A stretch of 64,000 nt of DNA from Anoxybacteroides tepidamans (GCF_014201465.1 NZ_JACHEP010000008.1:50466-114465); one strand, 5' to 3'. Shown: positions 41,232-50,562, counted from the first letter of the stretch. Made by a program: numbers and translations. Notes: generated by a model not told the origin, from the sequence alone.

Positions 41232-42341
41232 TTAATGTGTATAAGCGCCGGTATTGCCTTGATCGACTTGCTCGTGAAGCGCTGCATTCAAGCCGCTTGC
41301 TAGCAAATTCGCCATATCTTCAATAAATAGATCGACTTCTTTCGGGGTTACCATCAAATTATGGCCAAGCGGTGCCAATACTTCATGAATAAGCGCCCGT
41401 TTTTCGTCGTCGTTCAGCGTACCAATCATTCCAAGAAACGTCGACCGCTCTGATGGCATCGGGAGATCTTCGTCGGTTAATTTTTTTCGCCTTCCAAGCA
41501 TCCATCCAGACGGTGCCAAGGCGCTAGAAGGCCGACTTCCTTCCCGCATTTCTCTACCGAAATGTTTTAAAAGAAAATCAATCGTATCGCTTGTAATCGA
41601 TACCGCATCGACAACGGTCGGCACACCGATCGCAATGACGGGAATTCCTAACGTTTCTTTGCTTAGTTCTTTTCGTTTATTCCCTACCCCCGATCCGGGA
41701 TGGATGCCGGTGTCCGAAATTTGAATCGTCGCATTGACTCGCTCGATGGAACGTGCAGCGAGCGCATCGATGACAACAACAAAATTTGGTTTTGTTTTTT
41801 CCACAACACCGCGAATAATATCGCTCGTTTCAATTCCTGTCGTTCCCATCACCCCTGGCGCAATCGCACTCACAGGCCGAAAGCCTTCTTCGACGCTTTC
41901 CGGCTGAAGCTGAAACAAGTGTCTTGTGATAAGCAAATTTTCCACCGCCAGCGGTCCGAGCGCATCAGGGGTCACGTTAGCGTTCCCAAGTCCAACGACA
42001 AGGCAGCTCGCCGCTTTTCCAATATTCAATTTGCACAAAAACGTATGAAATTCTTTTGCAAATACTTCCTCTACCTTTTTTTGCAGCTCCGTATCTTGCT
42101 CGCGAATGCCTTGCGCTTCAATGGTGATGTACGTTCCTGCTTTTTTCCCGAGCGATTGGGCACCTTCTTCCGTCACTTCGACGTATGACAGCTTGATGCC
42201 ATCGATTTCGCGATCACGAATGATCACGCCTTCAATGTGTGAGCACGTTTCGCTTTTTTGCTGCAACCGCTCTTCCATCGCAATTTCATGAGCTTCAACC
42301 GCCAAATCTGTCCGCACGGAATATATGCTAAGATCTAACAT
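41232..42341 (-). CDS. gpr: germination protease (spore SASP endopeptidase)
   Basis: Aspartic-type protease that degrades small acid-soluble spore proteins on germination; made as a zymogen in the forespore. Protein of 369 residues. Conserved blocks [30 protein letters not shown] and VIDALAARS are present. The ATG at 42341 was chosen because AAAAGGAGG lies at good distance; the frame stays open nine codons further with no ribosome site. Precedes spoIIP on the same strand. Confidence 0.96.
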   Translation of the reverse strand: MLDLSIYSVRTDLAVEAHEIAMEERLQQKSETCSHIEGVIIRDREIDGIKLSYVEVTEEGAQSLGKKAGTYITIEAQGIREQDTELQKKVEEVFAKEFHTFLCKLNIGKAASCLVVGLGNANVTPDALGPLAVENLLITRHLFQLQPESVEEGFRPVSAIAPGVMGTTGIETSDIIRGVVEKTKPNFVVVIDALAARSIERVNATIQISDTGIHPGSGVGNKRKELSKETLGIPVIAIGVPTVVDAVSITSDTIDFLLKHFGREMREGSRPSSALAPSGWMLGRRKKLTDEDLPMPSERSTFLGMIGTLNDDEKRALIHEVLAPLGHNLMVTPKEVDLFIEDMANLLASGLNAALHEQVDQGNTGAYTH

Positions 42342-42438
42342 GTCGGCGTTCCTCCTTTTTTCGATCATTTATATTTATTGTCGCCGCTTTATTGTTGTTT
42401 CATTCTTTAATAAGTAAAGTATTTTTGCTTGAATAGTC

Positions 42439-42467
42439 TTGCATAATTGAAGTGTGTTTGATAGAAT
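42439..42467 (+). promoter_or_regulatory. sigma-A promoter of rpsT
   Basis: TTGCAT and TAGAAT separated by 17 bases, 82 bases before the rpsT start, in the divergent region between gpr and rpsT. Confidence 0.6.
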
Positions 42468-42549
42468 ATCACTTGTTCTTGATATGTCTATGTCGCTAAA
42501 AATGACAAAAGAATAACGTATATAGGCAGCATTACGGAGGTGAAAGACG

Positions 42550-42816
42550 TTGGCAAATATTAAATCCGCGATTAAACGCGCAAAAACAAGCGAAAAGCGG
42601 CGCGCTCATAACGCTTCGATGAAGTCAGCTATGCGCACAGCGATTAAAAAATTTGAAGCGCTTGTAGAAGCAAAAGAGGTAGAAAAAGCGCAAGAAGCAT
42701 TTGTGATCGCTTCTAAAAAATTAGACAAAGCGGCAAGCAAAGGACTAATTCATAAAAACGTAGCGAGCCGTCAAAAATCCCGCTTAGCAAAAAAATTAAA
42801 CAGCATCACAGCGTAA
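42550..42816 (+). CDS. rpsT: 30S ribosomal protein S20
   Basis: Basic helical protein of 88 residues, [18 protein letters not shown] to KKLNSITA. Start is TTG, seven bases or so after GGAGGTG; S20 genes often use rare starts, linked to autoregulation. A terminator follows. Confidence 0.97.
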   Translation: MANIKSAIKRAKTSEKRRAHNASMKSAMRTAIKKFEALVEAKEVEKAQEAFVIASKKLDKAASKGLIHKNVASRQKSRLAKKLNSITA

Positions 42817-42822
42817 CTAAAA

Positions 42823-42854
42823 TAAACGACCTTTTTCGGGTCGTTTTCTTTTTT
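42823..42854 (+). terminator. intrinsic terminator of rpsT
   Basis: AAACGACC / GGGTCGTTT stem with a T-rich loop followed by TCTTTTTT. Confidence 0.88.
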
Positions 42855-43003
42855 AAGAAAAGCGGAGGCGAGCCAATTTCGCCTAAAGGCAGCCCACGTC
42901 CTGCGAGCAACGGCAAAATGCCGTCGTCCTGACTCCATCTCGCAGCCAAATGTTCTTCCGACGAGAAGTGCCTGTCACTTCCGCGGAGGCTAGTTTGACA
43001 CAA
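42855..43003. repeat. GC-rich intergenic repeat, copy 2
   Basis: Its segment 42876-42930 is 55 bases long and, reverse-complemented, matches 55167-55221 at 47 of 55 positions, without gaps. It contains a small hairpin (CGGC-AAAAT-GCCG). The remainder shares shorter blocks with 1391-1507. Non-coding; a low-quality minus-strand ORF through it is not believed. Confidence 0.8.
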
Positions 43004-43042
43004 AAAAGCTAGTAGCTGAAGCCAAACATTGAAAAAGCTAGG

Positions 43043-44068
43043 TTACATCCGTTCTTGACTCCATTTCACGAATAATAACTCTATTAGCAACCGTTTATCC
43101 ATCGCGCTACTTTTCATTTGGTAATCCGCTTCCGCTAGATCGTGCATCATTTTCAACAGTTCTTGCTCAGAAAATAAAACGGATTGTCCGAGAGCAAGCT
43201 TCACACGAAACGGATGTACTTTTAGTAATGAAGCGATCTGCTGCTGTCCGTACCCTTTGGCAGCCAGCCATTTGACTTGATACAAAAGACGAAATTGCGA
43301 CGCTAAAAGCGATAAAATTTTAATCGGTTCCTCATTACTCTCAAGCAAGTCATAAAATATTTGCAGCGCTTCACTTATGTTTCGCTGAACGACTTTTTCG
43401 ACTAACACAAAAACATTTTGCTCGAGCGTGCGGGATACAAGCATCTCTACCGTTTCTTTTGCAATCGTTCCCGCTTGTCCGACAAATAGCGCCAATTTGT
43501 CCAATTCGTTCGCCAAGATCATTAAATTCGTCCCCGCCAGCTTCAATAACGCATCTTTCGCCTCTTCCGTGATGGTCACGCCGTTTTCTTTCACCCGCTC
43601 ACCGATCCAGCGGTGCAGTTCTTTTTCATGAAGAGGAGAAGCAACGAACACTTCCGCTTCATTCATCAGCCGCTTCGTTATTTTTTTGCGCTCATCCAAT
43701 TTTTCGTACAACCCGACAAAAATGACAACCGCAAAAGGAGACGGAGAAGCTATGTATTCCTCAAGTTTTTTTAAATCATGCTCCACTTTGTCTTTTCCTT
43801 TTTCAGCCGTAAGAAAATACGGATTTTTCACGACAACAACCTTCTTCTCCCCGAAAAACGGAAGCGTCTCTGCCTCTTCGATCGCTGCTTCAATCGGTGT
43901 TTCTTCACAATCATACACCGATAAATGGAAATCCCGCTCCCCATCTTTCAGAGCCGTACCGACAATTCGTTCCAATGTTTCATTTAATAAAAAAGTTTCC
44001 GTTCCATATAACAAATAAAGAGATGCCAGCGTTTGTTGTTTAATTTTTCCCCAAAAGTCAATCACCAT
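43043..44068 (-). CDS. holA: DNA polymerase III delta subunit
   Basis: Clamp-loader subunit that opens the beta sliding clamp, 341 residues. N-terminal AAA-like domain (LYLLYGTETFLLNETLERI) and collar domain; PFFGEKKVVVVKNPYFL is the conserved delta segment. B. subtilis yqeN. Convergent with rpsT, across the repeat. Confidence 0.93.
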   Translation of the reverse strand: MVIDFWGKIKQQTLASLYLLYGTETFLLNETLERIVGTALKDGERDFHLSVYDCEETPIEAAIEEAETLPFFGEKKVVVVKNPYFLTAEKGKDKVEHDLKKLEEYIASPSPFAVVIFVGLYEKLDERKKITKRLMNEAEVFVASPLHEKELHRWIGERVKENGVTITEEAKDALLKLAGTNLMILANELDKLALFVGQAGTIAKETVEMLVSRTLEQNVFVLVEKVVQRNISEALQIFYDLLESNEEPIKILSLLASQFRLLYQVKWLAAKGYGQQQIASLLKVHPFRVKLALGQSVLFSEQELLKMMHDLAEADYQMKSSAMDKRLLIELLFVKWSQERM

Positions 44069-44181
44069 GTTTCTCTGCTCCTTTTCTCTTTAAAACCGCC
44101 CATGATGAAAAGATACACTGTTTTCTTGACATTTACAAGGGAATCAGCGGACGAAATAAAGCCGATTCCCATTTATATAAA

Positions 44182-44218
44182 CGTTGATAAACAAGTCCTA
44201 GGACCTTATTTATCAACG
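44182..44218. repeat. imperfect palindrome upstream of yqzM
   Basis: 10-bp arms CGTTGATAAA / TTTATCAACG enclose a second inverted repeat (AAGTCC-TA-GGACCTT), so the whole 37 bases can form one long cruciform. It lies between divergent holA and yqzM, 136 bases before yqzM. Could be an operator or a bidirectional structure. Confidence 0.7.
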
Positions 44219-44353
44219 GTTATTATTATGTTGTCCCGCGCTAAACGAACTATTTGTGTTAACTGTTGTCAACGAAGGAAACGAACAATTGCTATATAGA
44301 TTTTTTTTTTCTTTTGACGTATACTAAAGATGATTGCATGAGGAGGGGTATGA

Positions 44354-44485
44354 ATGAACGAGTTTGAGAAAAGCGTACAATGCACGCGCAATGATGCCGT
44401 CGATTCTGGTGTCGGATTTATAGTTTCATTTGGCTTTTTCGCCACGATGTTCATTATTGCGACATTAGTGAAATATTTTGGATGA
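44354..44485 (+). CDS. yqzM: small membrane protein YqzM
   Basis: Protein of 43 residues: MNEFEKSVQCTRNDAVDSG followed by a hydrophobic segment GFIVSFGFFATMFIIATLV. Close match to the YqzM family (44 residues in B. subtilis), in the same place between holA and comEC. AGGAGGGG precedes the ATG; a terminator follows. Function unknown. Confidence 0.9.
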   Translation: MNEFEKSVQCTRNDAVDSGVGFIVSFGFFATMFIIATLVKYFG

Positions 44486-44488
44486 TGG

Positions 44489-44522
44489 GAAAGAGATTGC
44501 CTAGAGCAATCTCTTTTTCTTT
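44489..44522 (+). terminator. intrinsic terminator of yqzM
   Basis: AAGAGATTGC / GCAATCTCTT with loop CTAGA followed by TTTCTTTT. The stretch from here to the comEC stop at 44768 (about 245 bases) holds no ORF or strong signal I can support. Confidence 0.88.
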
Positions 44523-44767
44523 TGCGCATGGATGTGAGGAAAAGAATGTTTCGGCTGTGAGCAACCGAGCAACCACCCGCTTTGCACTCTGCCTGCGGTG
44601 TGCTTTGGTTATCTGTGACGCATCAACGTAACTATATAAGTTGCAATAAGGAATTTTTCCGATTTTTCGTTTTTGTTTTCATCTCAATACAAACTGATAT
44701 GATATAACATGGCGAGTGATCAGCTGGATGTAAAACAGCATTTCAACTCTTATATATGTGCTATATA

Positions 44768-47065
44768 TTATGGCAAAATGACAGTAAAGGTTCCTGTTTT
44801 CTTTGTATATCGATATTGAATCGCTCCGTGTTCGTCTGTTCGTAAAATCTTAATGTGATGCGCTTTTAAACGTTCGATCACACCGGGGTGCGGATGATGG
44901 TACCGGTTGTTTTTTCCGACCGAAATAACAGCTAGTTTTGGTGTAATGGTCTGTAAAAAGGATTGTGATGTCGATGTTTCACTTCCGTGATGGCCGATTT
45001 TTAAAACATCTGCGCGCAAACGGGGAAACATGTGAATCAGCTGTTGTTCCCCTTCTTTTTCGAGATCCCCTGTAAACAACCATACTAACGGTCCGAGCTT
45101 CGCGTATAAAACGATGGAACGGTTGTTATCCGTCGATGGTTCCCCATCTTTATTCGGATTTAATACATAAAATGCGGCATCCCCTATTCGCCAACGATCG
45201 CCGCGCCCTACTTCTTTCACGGTGATATCAAGGTCCTTTGCCGCTGCCACGAGCGATGCTTGCAGCGGATGCGTTGTCCCTCCTTTTCCGATGAACAGCT
45301 CTTTCACTTGGATGTTTCTGATCACTTCCACGGCAGCCCCCATATGATCCGCATCTCCGTGCGTAATGATGAGCCGATCGAGCACGCGAACTCCTTTTCC
45401 TTTCAAAAACGGAACGACAACATTTTTCCCCACATCCCATTCGCTGTTTCGCTTTTGCCACGGCTGCTTCGGAAACGAAACCGCCCCTCCTGTGTCGATA
45501 AGATACACCCCTTTCCGATGCGGCAGTTCGATATAAATGCAATCCCCTTGTCCGACATCAAGAAAAACGACTTCTCCGTAGCGGTTCATATACGGAACGA
45601 TCGCATGAAAAACCACCACCGCTAGCACATACACAAAAGCGCCGTATCGCCTCCGCTCCATTTGCGTAAACGCAAACAAAATCGCAACCCCATAACAAAC
45701 CAGCAAATACGATGATGGACGTCCAAGAACGACTGACAGCGAACGGTTTTCAGCGAAAAAAAGAACCCATCGATTCGTCATGTCGATGACATGTTCCAAT
45801 CCCCAGATGAAGAACGCGCCCATCAACTCCGATATGTAGTGCGCACCTAATGAAACAAGGGAAAGCGGCAAAATGACAAACGAATAAAGCGGAACGAAGA
45901 CTATATTGAATGGAATGCTTAAAAGCGAAAACTCAAAAAAGTGGTATAACAAAAACGGAAGGGCGCTTATTTGCGCAATTAATGTCGTAAGAAAAAGGCG
46001 GGAAAGCGCCGATGAACATTGATCGATCATCTGACTAGACAAAACGAGGGCCAATGAAACGATAAACGACAATTGAAATCCTGCTTGAAATAACGTATAC
46101 GGCTGAAAAATAAGCATGGCGATACATGCCCAACTGATGGCATCCAAAGGGGGAACGCTTGATTTTTTGTAACGAATCCATAAAACAATCATCGCCATCA
46201 ACGATGCACGAACAACGGAAGGGGAAGCACCAGTCATCACAATATAGATCGGAAGAAGACAAAGAAGAAGGAGAGCAGCCGTTTCCCGCGTCAAAAAACG
46301 AATAAGCGCGTAAAAGCATGCTCCTACAAGCAACGTCACATGAGAACCGGAAATCGCCAATAAATGCACTAATCCAAGCTTTTGATATCCTTCGAGGAGC
46401 GAATCGTCCATCTCTGTTCGCTCGCCGTATACAAGCGCTTGAACAATTCCGACAGTAGAAGGAGGAAAAGATGCGGCAATTTCGTAGAGGCCTTGCTGCC
46501 GCAGCGACAGCAGCATTTCATACAATGTAAGCGAAGTGGAGCGGCACTGACGAAGAGAAAAAGATTGGGGCCGTATGATCCAATGAATATATTGAAACCG
46601 CAAATATTGCCGATAATCAAAGGCGTAAAAGTTTCGAAGAGGTTCGGGACTTTCTAACATTCCTTTGAACGAGCAAACCATGCCAATCGTAAGATGAGAA
46701 AGCTCTTTCTTCTCGCTTTCGCTTTTGATCCGGTACACTAGTTGTACTTTTTCTTTTTCTTTTTCTTTCGTTTTGACGACCGCTTTGAGCCGGTCACCAT
46801 CAATTATAATGGGCGCGACGAAGCGAACGGAGAAGTCAGTTTTGTTTTGTGGAAGAATCGTCTGATTGTTATAGTCAATCCAAAACATATAGAAGGAAAA
46901 AAAGGTTGTTGTGAGTATGCATGGAAGCAAAATTGAACGTTTTCGAAGGAAAAGAAACAAAAAATAACTAGCGATGATCACAAAATGAAATGCATGTAAT
47001 ATTCGGTACCCAATCGCCACCCCGCATATGCTAGCGATCGCTACATACACCATATTCCCTTTCAT
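44768..47065 (-). CDS. comEC: DNA uptake channel protein ComEC
   Basis: Membrane channel and nuclease for transforming DNA, 765 residues. An N-terminal soluble OB-like domain, the competence core of many transmembrane helices (LLAISGSHVTLLVGA), and a C-terminal metallo-beta-lactamase-like domain (FLDVGQGDCIYIELP, ITHGDADHMGAAVEV, FTGDLEKEG). The ATG at 47065 follows AAAGGGGTGG. Cotranscribed with comEA-comEB. Confidence 0.95.
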   Translation of the reverse strand: MKGNMVYVAIASICGVAIGYRILHAFHFVIIASYFLFLFLRKRSILLPCILTTTFFSFYMFWIDYNNQTILPQNKTDFSVRFVAPIIIDGDRLKAVVKTKEKEKEKVQLVYRIKSESEKKELSHLTIGMVCSFKGMLESPEPLRNFYAFDYRQYLRFQYIHWIIRPQSFSLRQCRSTSLTLYEMLLSLRQQGLYEIAASFPPSTVGIVQALVYGERTEMDDSLLEGYQKLGLVHLLAISGSHVTLLVGACFYALIRFLTRETAALLLLCLLPIYIVMTGASPSVVRASLMAMIVLWIRYKKSSVPPLDAISWACIAMLIFQPYTLFQAGFQLSFIVSLALVLSSQMIDQCSSALSRLFLTTLIAQISALPFLLYHFFEFSLLSIPFNIVFVPLYSFVILPLSLVSLGAHYISELMGAFFIWGLEHVIDMTNRWVLFFAENRSLSVVLGRPSSYLLVCYGVAILFAFTQMERRRYGAFVYVLAVVVFHAIVPYMNRYGEVVFLDVGQGDCIYIELPHRKGVYLIDTGGAVSFPKQPWQKRNSEWDVGKNVVVPFLKGKGVRVLDRLIITHGDADHMGAAVEVIRNIQVKELFIGKGGTTHPLQASLVAAAKDLDITVKEVGRGDRWRIGDAAFYVLNPNKDGEPSTDNNRSIVLYAKLGPLVWLFTGDLEKEGEQQLIHMFPRLRADVLKIGHHGSETSTSQSFLQTITPKLAVISVGKNNRYHHPHPGVIERLKAHHIKILRTDEHGAIQYRYTKKTGTFTVILP

Positions 47066-47127
47066 TTCTACCACCCCTTTTGGCACGCCCTGCCGCCATC
47101 ACAACGAAAAGCGTCAGGGCATGATGT

Positions 47128-47583
47128 TTACTTTTGAAGAAGCGATAGCACTTCCCGATCAAATGGGACATGTCGAACGAGCACATTCGCTTGTTGAAAC
47201 AGTTCGAGCGCATACGGATGGTTTTTGTAGTCTTGGGCGTAATATACTGCGCGAATGCCGCTTTGAATGATCGCCTTGCAGCAATGCAGACACGGGAAAT
47301 GCGTCACATATATTTCCGCTCCCTCGGTTGGCACTCCGAATTTGGCGCATTGAATAATGGCGTTCATTTCTGCATGGATGGTGCGAACGCAATGATTGTC
47401 GATGACATAACATCCTTCATCGATGCAATGTGCTCCTCCTGCGATCGAACCGTTATATCCGCCCGCAATAATCCGCTTGTCGCGAACGATCGTCGCCCCT
47501 ACCGCTAAGCGCGTGCACGTGCTGCGCAACGCTAACAAATGACTTTGCGCCATAAAATATTGATCCCATGTAATTCGTTCCAT
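47128..47583 (-). CDS. comEB: ComE operon protein 2, dCMP/cytidine deaminase-like
   Basis: Zinc deaminase-fold protein of 151 residues; B. subtilis ComEB is longer (about 190). Zinc ligands in IHAEMNAI and HFPCLHCCKAI; the extra metal-binding residues (CIDEGCYVIDNHC) are those of dCMP deaminases. Not needed for DNA uptake itself in B. subtilis. Between comEA and comEC. Confidence 0.93.
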   Translation of the reverse strand: MERITWDQYFMAQSHLLALRSTCTRLAVGATIVRDKRIIAGGYNGSIAGGAHCIDEGCYVIDNHCVRTIHAEMNAIIQCAKFGVPTEGAEIYVTHFPCLHCCKAIIQSGIRAVYYAQDYKNHPYALELFQQANVLVRHVPFDREVLSLLQK

Positions 47584-47650
47584 TTCTTACCTCTCCCCTA
47601 ACATTCATATAATAACAGTGTAACGAGTCGAAAAAAAGGCGTCAATTTTA

Positions 47651-48262
47651 CTAGCGAATGATTATTTGCTCTTTCATTTTTTCGAGCGACTTTTCCCCGA
47701 TTCCTGATACGTTCAATAAGTCTTCGATTTTTCGAAACGGTCCGTGTTCTTCGCGATAAGCGATAATCGCAGCTGCTTTTGCCGGACCGATGCCCTGAAT
47801 TTTTTGGATTTCTTCCAATGAGGCGCTGTTAATATCAATTTTGGGCTTTTCTTCTTGTGAATCACCAGATGGCACAGGGGCACTAACTTCCCCTTTCGCC
47901 GGAACGTAAATTATCATTTCATCATGTACTTTTGCTGCTAAATTGACTTTTGTATGATCCGCTTCTTTCGTCAATCCCCCTGCCATCGCGATCACATCTT
48001 TCACGCGCGCATGTTCCGTTACCTCGTAAACGCCCGGACGAGCAACAGCTCCTTTAACGTCTACAAACAGTGCTATCGGCTGCTGCTGTTCTTGTTCTTC
48101 ATTCATTTCTGCCGCGTTTTTCTGCTCTAAAGGCGGATCTGCCGTTAAAGCAAAAGATTGTTCTTGTTCGCGATCGCTATAGATGAAAATAACAGTTGCT
48201 ACAATAGCGATGAGCGCCAAAACGTACCATTGCTTTTCATATTTTTTTCCCCACTGCCACAC
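47651..48262 (-). CDS. comEA: competence DNA receptor ComEA
   Basis: Membrane-anchored DNA receptor, 203 residues. One N-terminal helix (WYVLALIAIVATVIFIYS), an acidic/glutamine-rich linker, a SLBB-type domain (about residues 63-120, VDVKGAVARPGVYEVTE) and a C-terminal helix-hairpin-helix DNA-binding domain (INSASLEEIQKIQGIGPAKA). Start is GTG at 48262 after AAAGGATG. Confidence 0.95.
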   Translation of the reverse strand: MWQWGKKYEKQWYVLALIAIVATVIFIYSDREQEQSFALTADPPLEQKNAAEMNEEQEQQQPIALFVDVKGAVARPGVYEVTEHARVKDVIAMAGGLTKEADHTKVNLAAKVHDEMIIYVPAKGEVSAPVPSGDSQEEKPKIDINSASLEEIQKIQGIGPAKAAAIIAYREEHGPFRKIEDLLNVSGIGEKSLEKMKEQIIIR

Positions 48263-48361
48263 AAACGATCATCCTTTCGAAAATGATGAATAAAAAAGTG
48301 GATTCATTCATACATATCGTTGAGAGGAGAGATATCGGCCAATAAGAAAGGGGGACGAACC

Positions 48362-49183
48362 ATGAAAATCGGAGTGATTGGCACAGGAAATATGGGGAGA
48401 ATTTTAATTGAAGCGCTGCTAGAAGCGAAAGCGGTCGCCGCAACTGACCTCGTTATTACGAATCGTACGATCGAAAAAGCGCTCGACATTCAACAAAAGT
48501 ATCCGAAACTCGAAGTAGCAACGAGTCCGGAAGATGTCATCAAACGATCAAACATTGTATTTTTATGCATTAAACCATTGGATATTCACCCCCTTTTAAA
48601 GCAGCTATCTCCTTATTGGACAAAAGATCATTGTCTCGTTTCGATTACAAGCCCCATTACGGTTCAACAGCTTGAGTCCGTCGTTCCTTGCCATGTCGTT
48701 CGCGTCATTCCGAGCATTACGAACCGAGCTCTTTCGGGAAGTTCGCTCATGACATTTGGTAATCGTTGTTCAGCTCACTATCGAGCATATATAGAACAGT
48801 TATTTGAACATATTTCCATCCCTATATCGATTGAACAAGAGATCACGCGGGTTGCCTCCGATATCGCAAGCTGCGGTCCGGCCTTTTTTAGCTATTTGTT
48901 GCAGCGGTTTATCGATGCGGCTGTACAAAAAACAAACATCTCTAAAGAAATGGCTAATAAGCTTGCGAGCGAAATGATCATCGGCTTAGGAGAATTGTTA
49001 AAAAAGGGGATGTATACGCTCCCAACATTGCAGGAAAAAGTATGTGTCAAGGGCGGAATTACCGGAGAAGGCATCACTGTGTTAGAAGCGGAATTAGGCG
49101 AGATATTTGAGCATGTGTTCGAAAAAACACACGCTAAGTTTAACGAAGAGATCGAAAAAATCGACGAGCAATTTCACGAATAA
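48362..49183 (+). CDS. comER: ComER, pyrroline-5-carboxylate reductase-like protein
   Basis: Protein of 273 residues, same length as B. subtilis ComER. N-terminal Rossmann motif GVIGTGNMGRIL and C-terminal dimerization helices with CGPAFFSYLLQRF. Divergent from comEA, as in B. subtilis. Affects sporulation/biofilm in some bacilli rather than competence; enzymatic activity unproven. ATG at 48362 follows AAGAAAGGGGG. Confidence 0.93.
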   Translation: MKIGVIGTGNMGRILIEALLEAKAVAATDLVITNRTIEKALDIQQKYPKLEVATSPEDVIKRSNIVFLCIKPLDIHPLLKQLSPYWTKDHCLVSITSPITVQQLESVVPCHVVRVIPSITNRALSGSSLMTFGNRCSAHYRAYIEQLFEHISIPISIEQEITRVASDIASCGPAFFSYLLQRFIDAAVQKTNISKEMANKLASEMIIGLGELLKKGMYTLPTLQEKVCVKGGITGEGITVLEAELGEIFEHVFEKTHAKFNEEIEKIDEQFHE

Positions 49184-49220
49184 CATTCGATAAAAACGTA
49201 AAAAATCCTTCTTGCTGAAT

Positions 49221-49258
49221 AAAAAAAGCTGCCCTCCCGTGTGGACAGCTTATTTTTT
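49221..49258. terminator. bidirectional terminator between comER and yqeM
   Basis: AGCTG-CC / GG-CAGCT stem flanked by an A-run on the left and a T-run on the right, so usable from both directions; overlaps the yqeM stop. Confidence 0.8.
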
Positions 49259-49993
49259 CGCCACAAAGAAAATTCTCTCAGCCGTATCATGAGGTGGCAC
49301 ATCCGTAAAATCAGCGCTTACTTCAAGCACTGTAAACCCAGCAGACGTCAACCACTGTTCGTATTGCTTCACATCGAACGTGCGCTGAATGTGCCACTCA
49401 TCGTATCGTTCGTACCGTCCGTCTTCTTCTTGCACAAAAAACGTCAATTCATGTACCACCGTATGCGGGGTTTCCAATGGATCACATATCCAAATATAGC
49501 TGATTGATTCATCGTTGCTTGCAAAAGTCGCACCTTGAAATACATGATCCATTTTATAGACGGAATGAACATCAAACAATAACAGCCCGCCTTCGTGCAA
49601 CAATTCATAAATTCGTTGAAACGTTTGTTGAATGTCCGTTTCGTTTTGTAAATAATTGAGCGAATCGCAAAAAATTATGACGCCGTCAAATGGCAAAAAT
49701 CCTTCTAACTCCGTCATGTTTTGTTGAAAAAATTCCACGTTGATGCGCTGTTGCTCCGCTTTTGCTTGTGCACTAGCAAGCATATTTTCTGATAAATCGA
49801 CCCCGGTCACATCGAATCCGTCTTTCGCTAGCCGAATGGCTAATTCCCCTGTTCCGCAGCCAACATCAAGCAAGCGCTTCGTGTCAGCACGTCCGTACTG
49901 TTTAATTTTTTTATGCACAAACGCTCTCCATTCGTCGTACGGTGCATCTTTCATTAATTCGTCATACCAATAAGCAAACGATTCATAAGTCAT
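49250..49993 (-). CDS. yqeM: class I SAM-dependent methyltransferase YqeM
   Basis: Protein of 247 residues. SAM-binding motif LLDVGCGTGELAIRL, then GVDLSENML and IFCDSLNYL. The N-terminus TYESFAYWYDELM aligns with family members, so ATG at 49993 is the native start. It has no ribosome site directly before it: the nearest good one (AAAGGAGG at about 50081-50088) is cut off by an inserted hairpin. Last gene of the yqeH-aroE-yhbY-nadD-yqeK-rsfS operon. Target not known. Confidence 0.9.
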   Translation of the reverse strand: MTYESFAYWYDELMKDAPYDEWRAFVHKKIKQYGRADTKRLLDVGCGTGELAIRLAKDGFDVTGVDLSENMLASAQAKAEQQRINVEFFQQNMTELEGFLPFDGVIIFCDSLNYLQNETDIQQTFQRIYELLHEGGLLLFDVHSVYKMDHVFQGATFASNDESISYIWICDPLETPHTVVHELTFFVQEEDGRYERYDEWHIQRTFDVKQYEQWLTSAGFTVLEVSADFTDVPPHDTAERIFFVAKK

Positions 49994-50079
49994 AGCGCGA
50001 AATCACGAAACTCGCGCAAGGAAGCCCCTGCCGAAAGAGTGGGGGGGAATTGCGCCTTGCGCCTTACGCAAGTTTCATT
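49994..50079 (-). repeat. inserted hairpin-forming element before yqeM
   Basis: Absent from the usual tight rsfS-yqeM junction. On the minus strand GAAACTTGCG pairs with CGCGAGTTTC (one G-U), and GCGCAAGG with CCTTGCGC, around a C7/G4 inner stem; the end GCGCGA...TCGCGC can form another hairpin next to the ATG. A four-codon frame (MKLA) starts right after the displaced ribosome site. It resembles a small palindromic mobile unit. Confidence 0.6.
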
Positions 50080-50149
50080 CCCTCCTTTCGATACGTGTAT
50101 CCATCCAATCGTTGAATGAGACGAATATGTGTCATGACATCTAAACGCG

Positions 50150-50222
50150 CGGTCTGTTTCCAACCTTGGTCAGGTCAACATGGAGCGTTCAAGCCCACGA
50201 CTTTAGTCGTTGGGTTGTTGAC
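50150..50222 (+). mobile_element. orphan IS200/IS605-type right end
   Basis: On the plus strand the segment contains CAAGCCCACGAC-TTTA-GTCG(T)TGGG followed by TTGTTGAC, the GC stem with TTTA loop seen at right ends of IS200/IS605 (tnpB) elements, where it also forms the 3' part of the guide RNA scaffold. No tnpA or tnpB is nearby. The last codons of rsfS on the other strand lie inside it. It may be one end of a non-autonomous element whose left part is the hairpin at 49994-50079. Confidence 0.55.
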
Positions 50223-50562
50223 TCGCTACATCTTCAAGCGGTGCATCGCCCCAAAGGCGCTCCAAATTATAATAAGCGCGGTCATCTTTATGAAATACGT
50301 GAACGACGACATCCCCCAAATCAACCAAAATCCATTTTGCTTCTTCAAATCCTTCCAAACGCTTCACCGGAATGTGGTGTTCTTCTGCTTTTTCTTTAAT
50401 TTCCCGTGCAATAGCTTGCACTTGCTTTTCTGAATTCCCATGGCAAATCATAAAATAATCAGCCACAAGAGAAATGCCTTTCATGTTTAAGGCGACAATA
50501 TTTTCTGCTTTTTTTTCATCGGCAGCTTGAACGACAACGCGCAAAATATCGTGTTCAGTCAT
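50203..50562 (-). CDS. rsfS: ribosome silencing factor RsfS
   Basis: Protein of 119 residues that binds L14 and blocks subunit joining in nutrient stress. Conserved core VVQAADEKKAENIVALNMKG, ADYFMICHGNS and WILVDLGDVVVHVF are intact. The final residues QQPND and the stop codon are encoded within a transposon-like end (50203-50222), so the natural C-terminus has been replaced. Overlaps yqeK by eight bases. Confidence 0.94.
   Translation of the reverse strand: MTEHDILRVVVQAADEKKAENIVALNMKGISLVADYFMICHGNSEKQVQAIAREIKEKAEEHHIPVKRLEGFEEAKWILVDLGDVVVHVFHKDDRAYYNLERLWGDAPLEDVASQQPND

Noticed and set aside
42370..42405. Sigma-G promoter for gpr
   Set aside because: GAATG and a CAATAAA element are present on the minus strand but the spacing is about 20 bases, too long for a confident call.
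42806..43003. Minus-strand 65-residue ORF downstream of rpsT
   Set aside because: Lies entirely in the intergenic repeat; no ribosome site and no recognisable sequence.
45228..45542. Minus-strand ORF inside comEC, arginine-rich
   Set aside because: Shadow of the comEC metallo-beta-lactamase domain in another frame.
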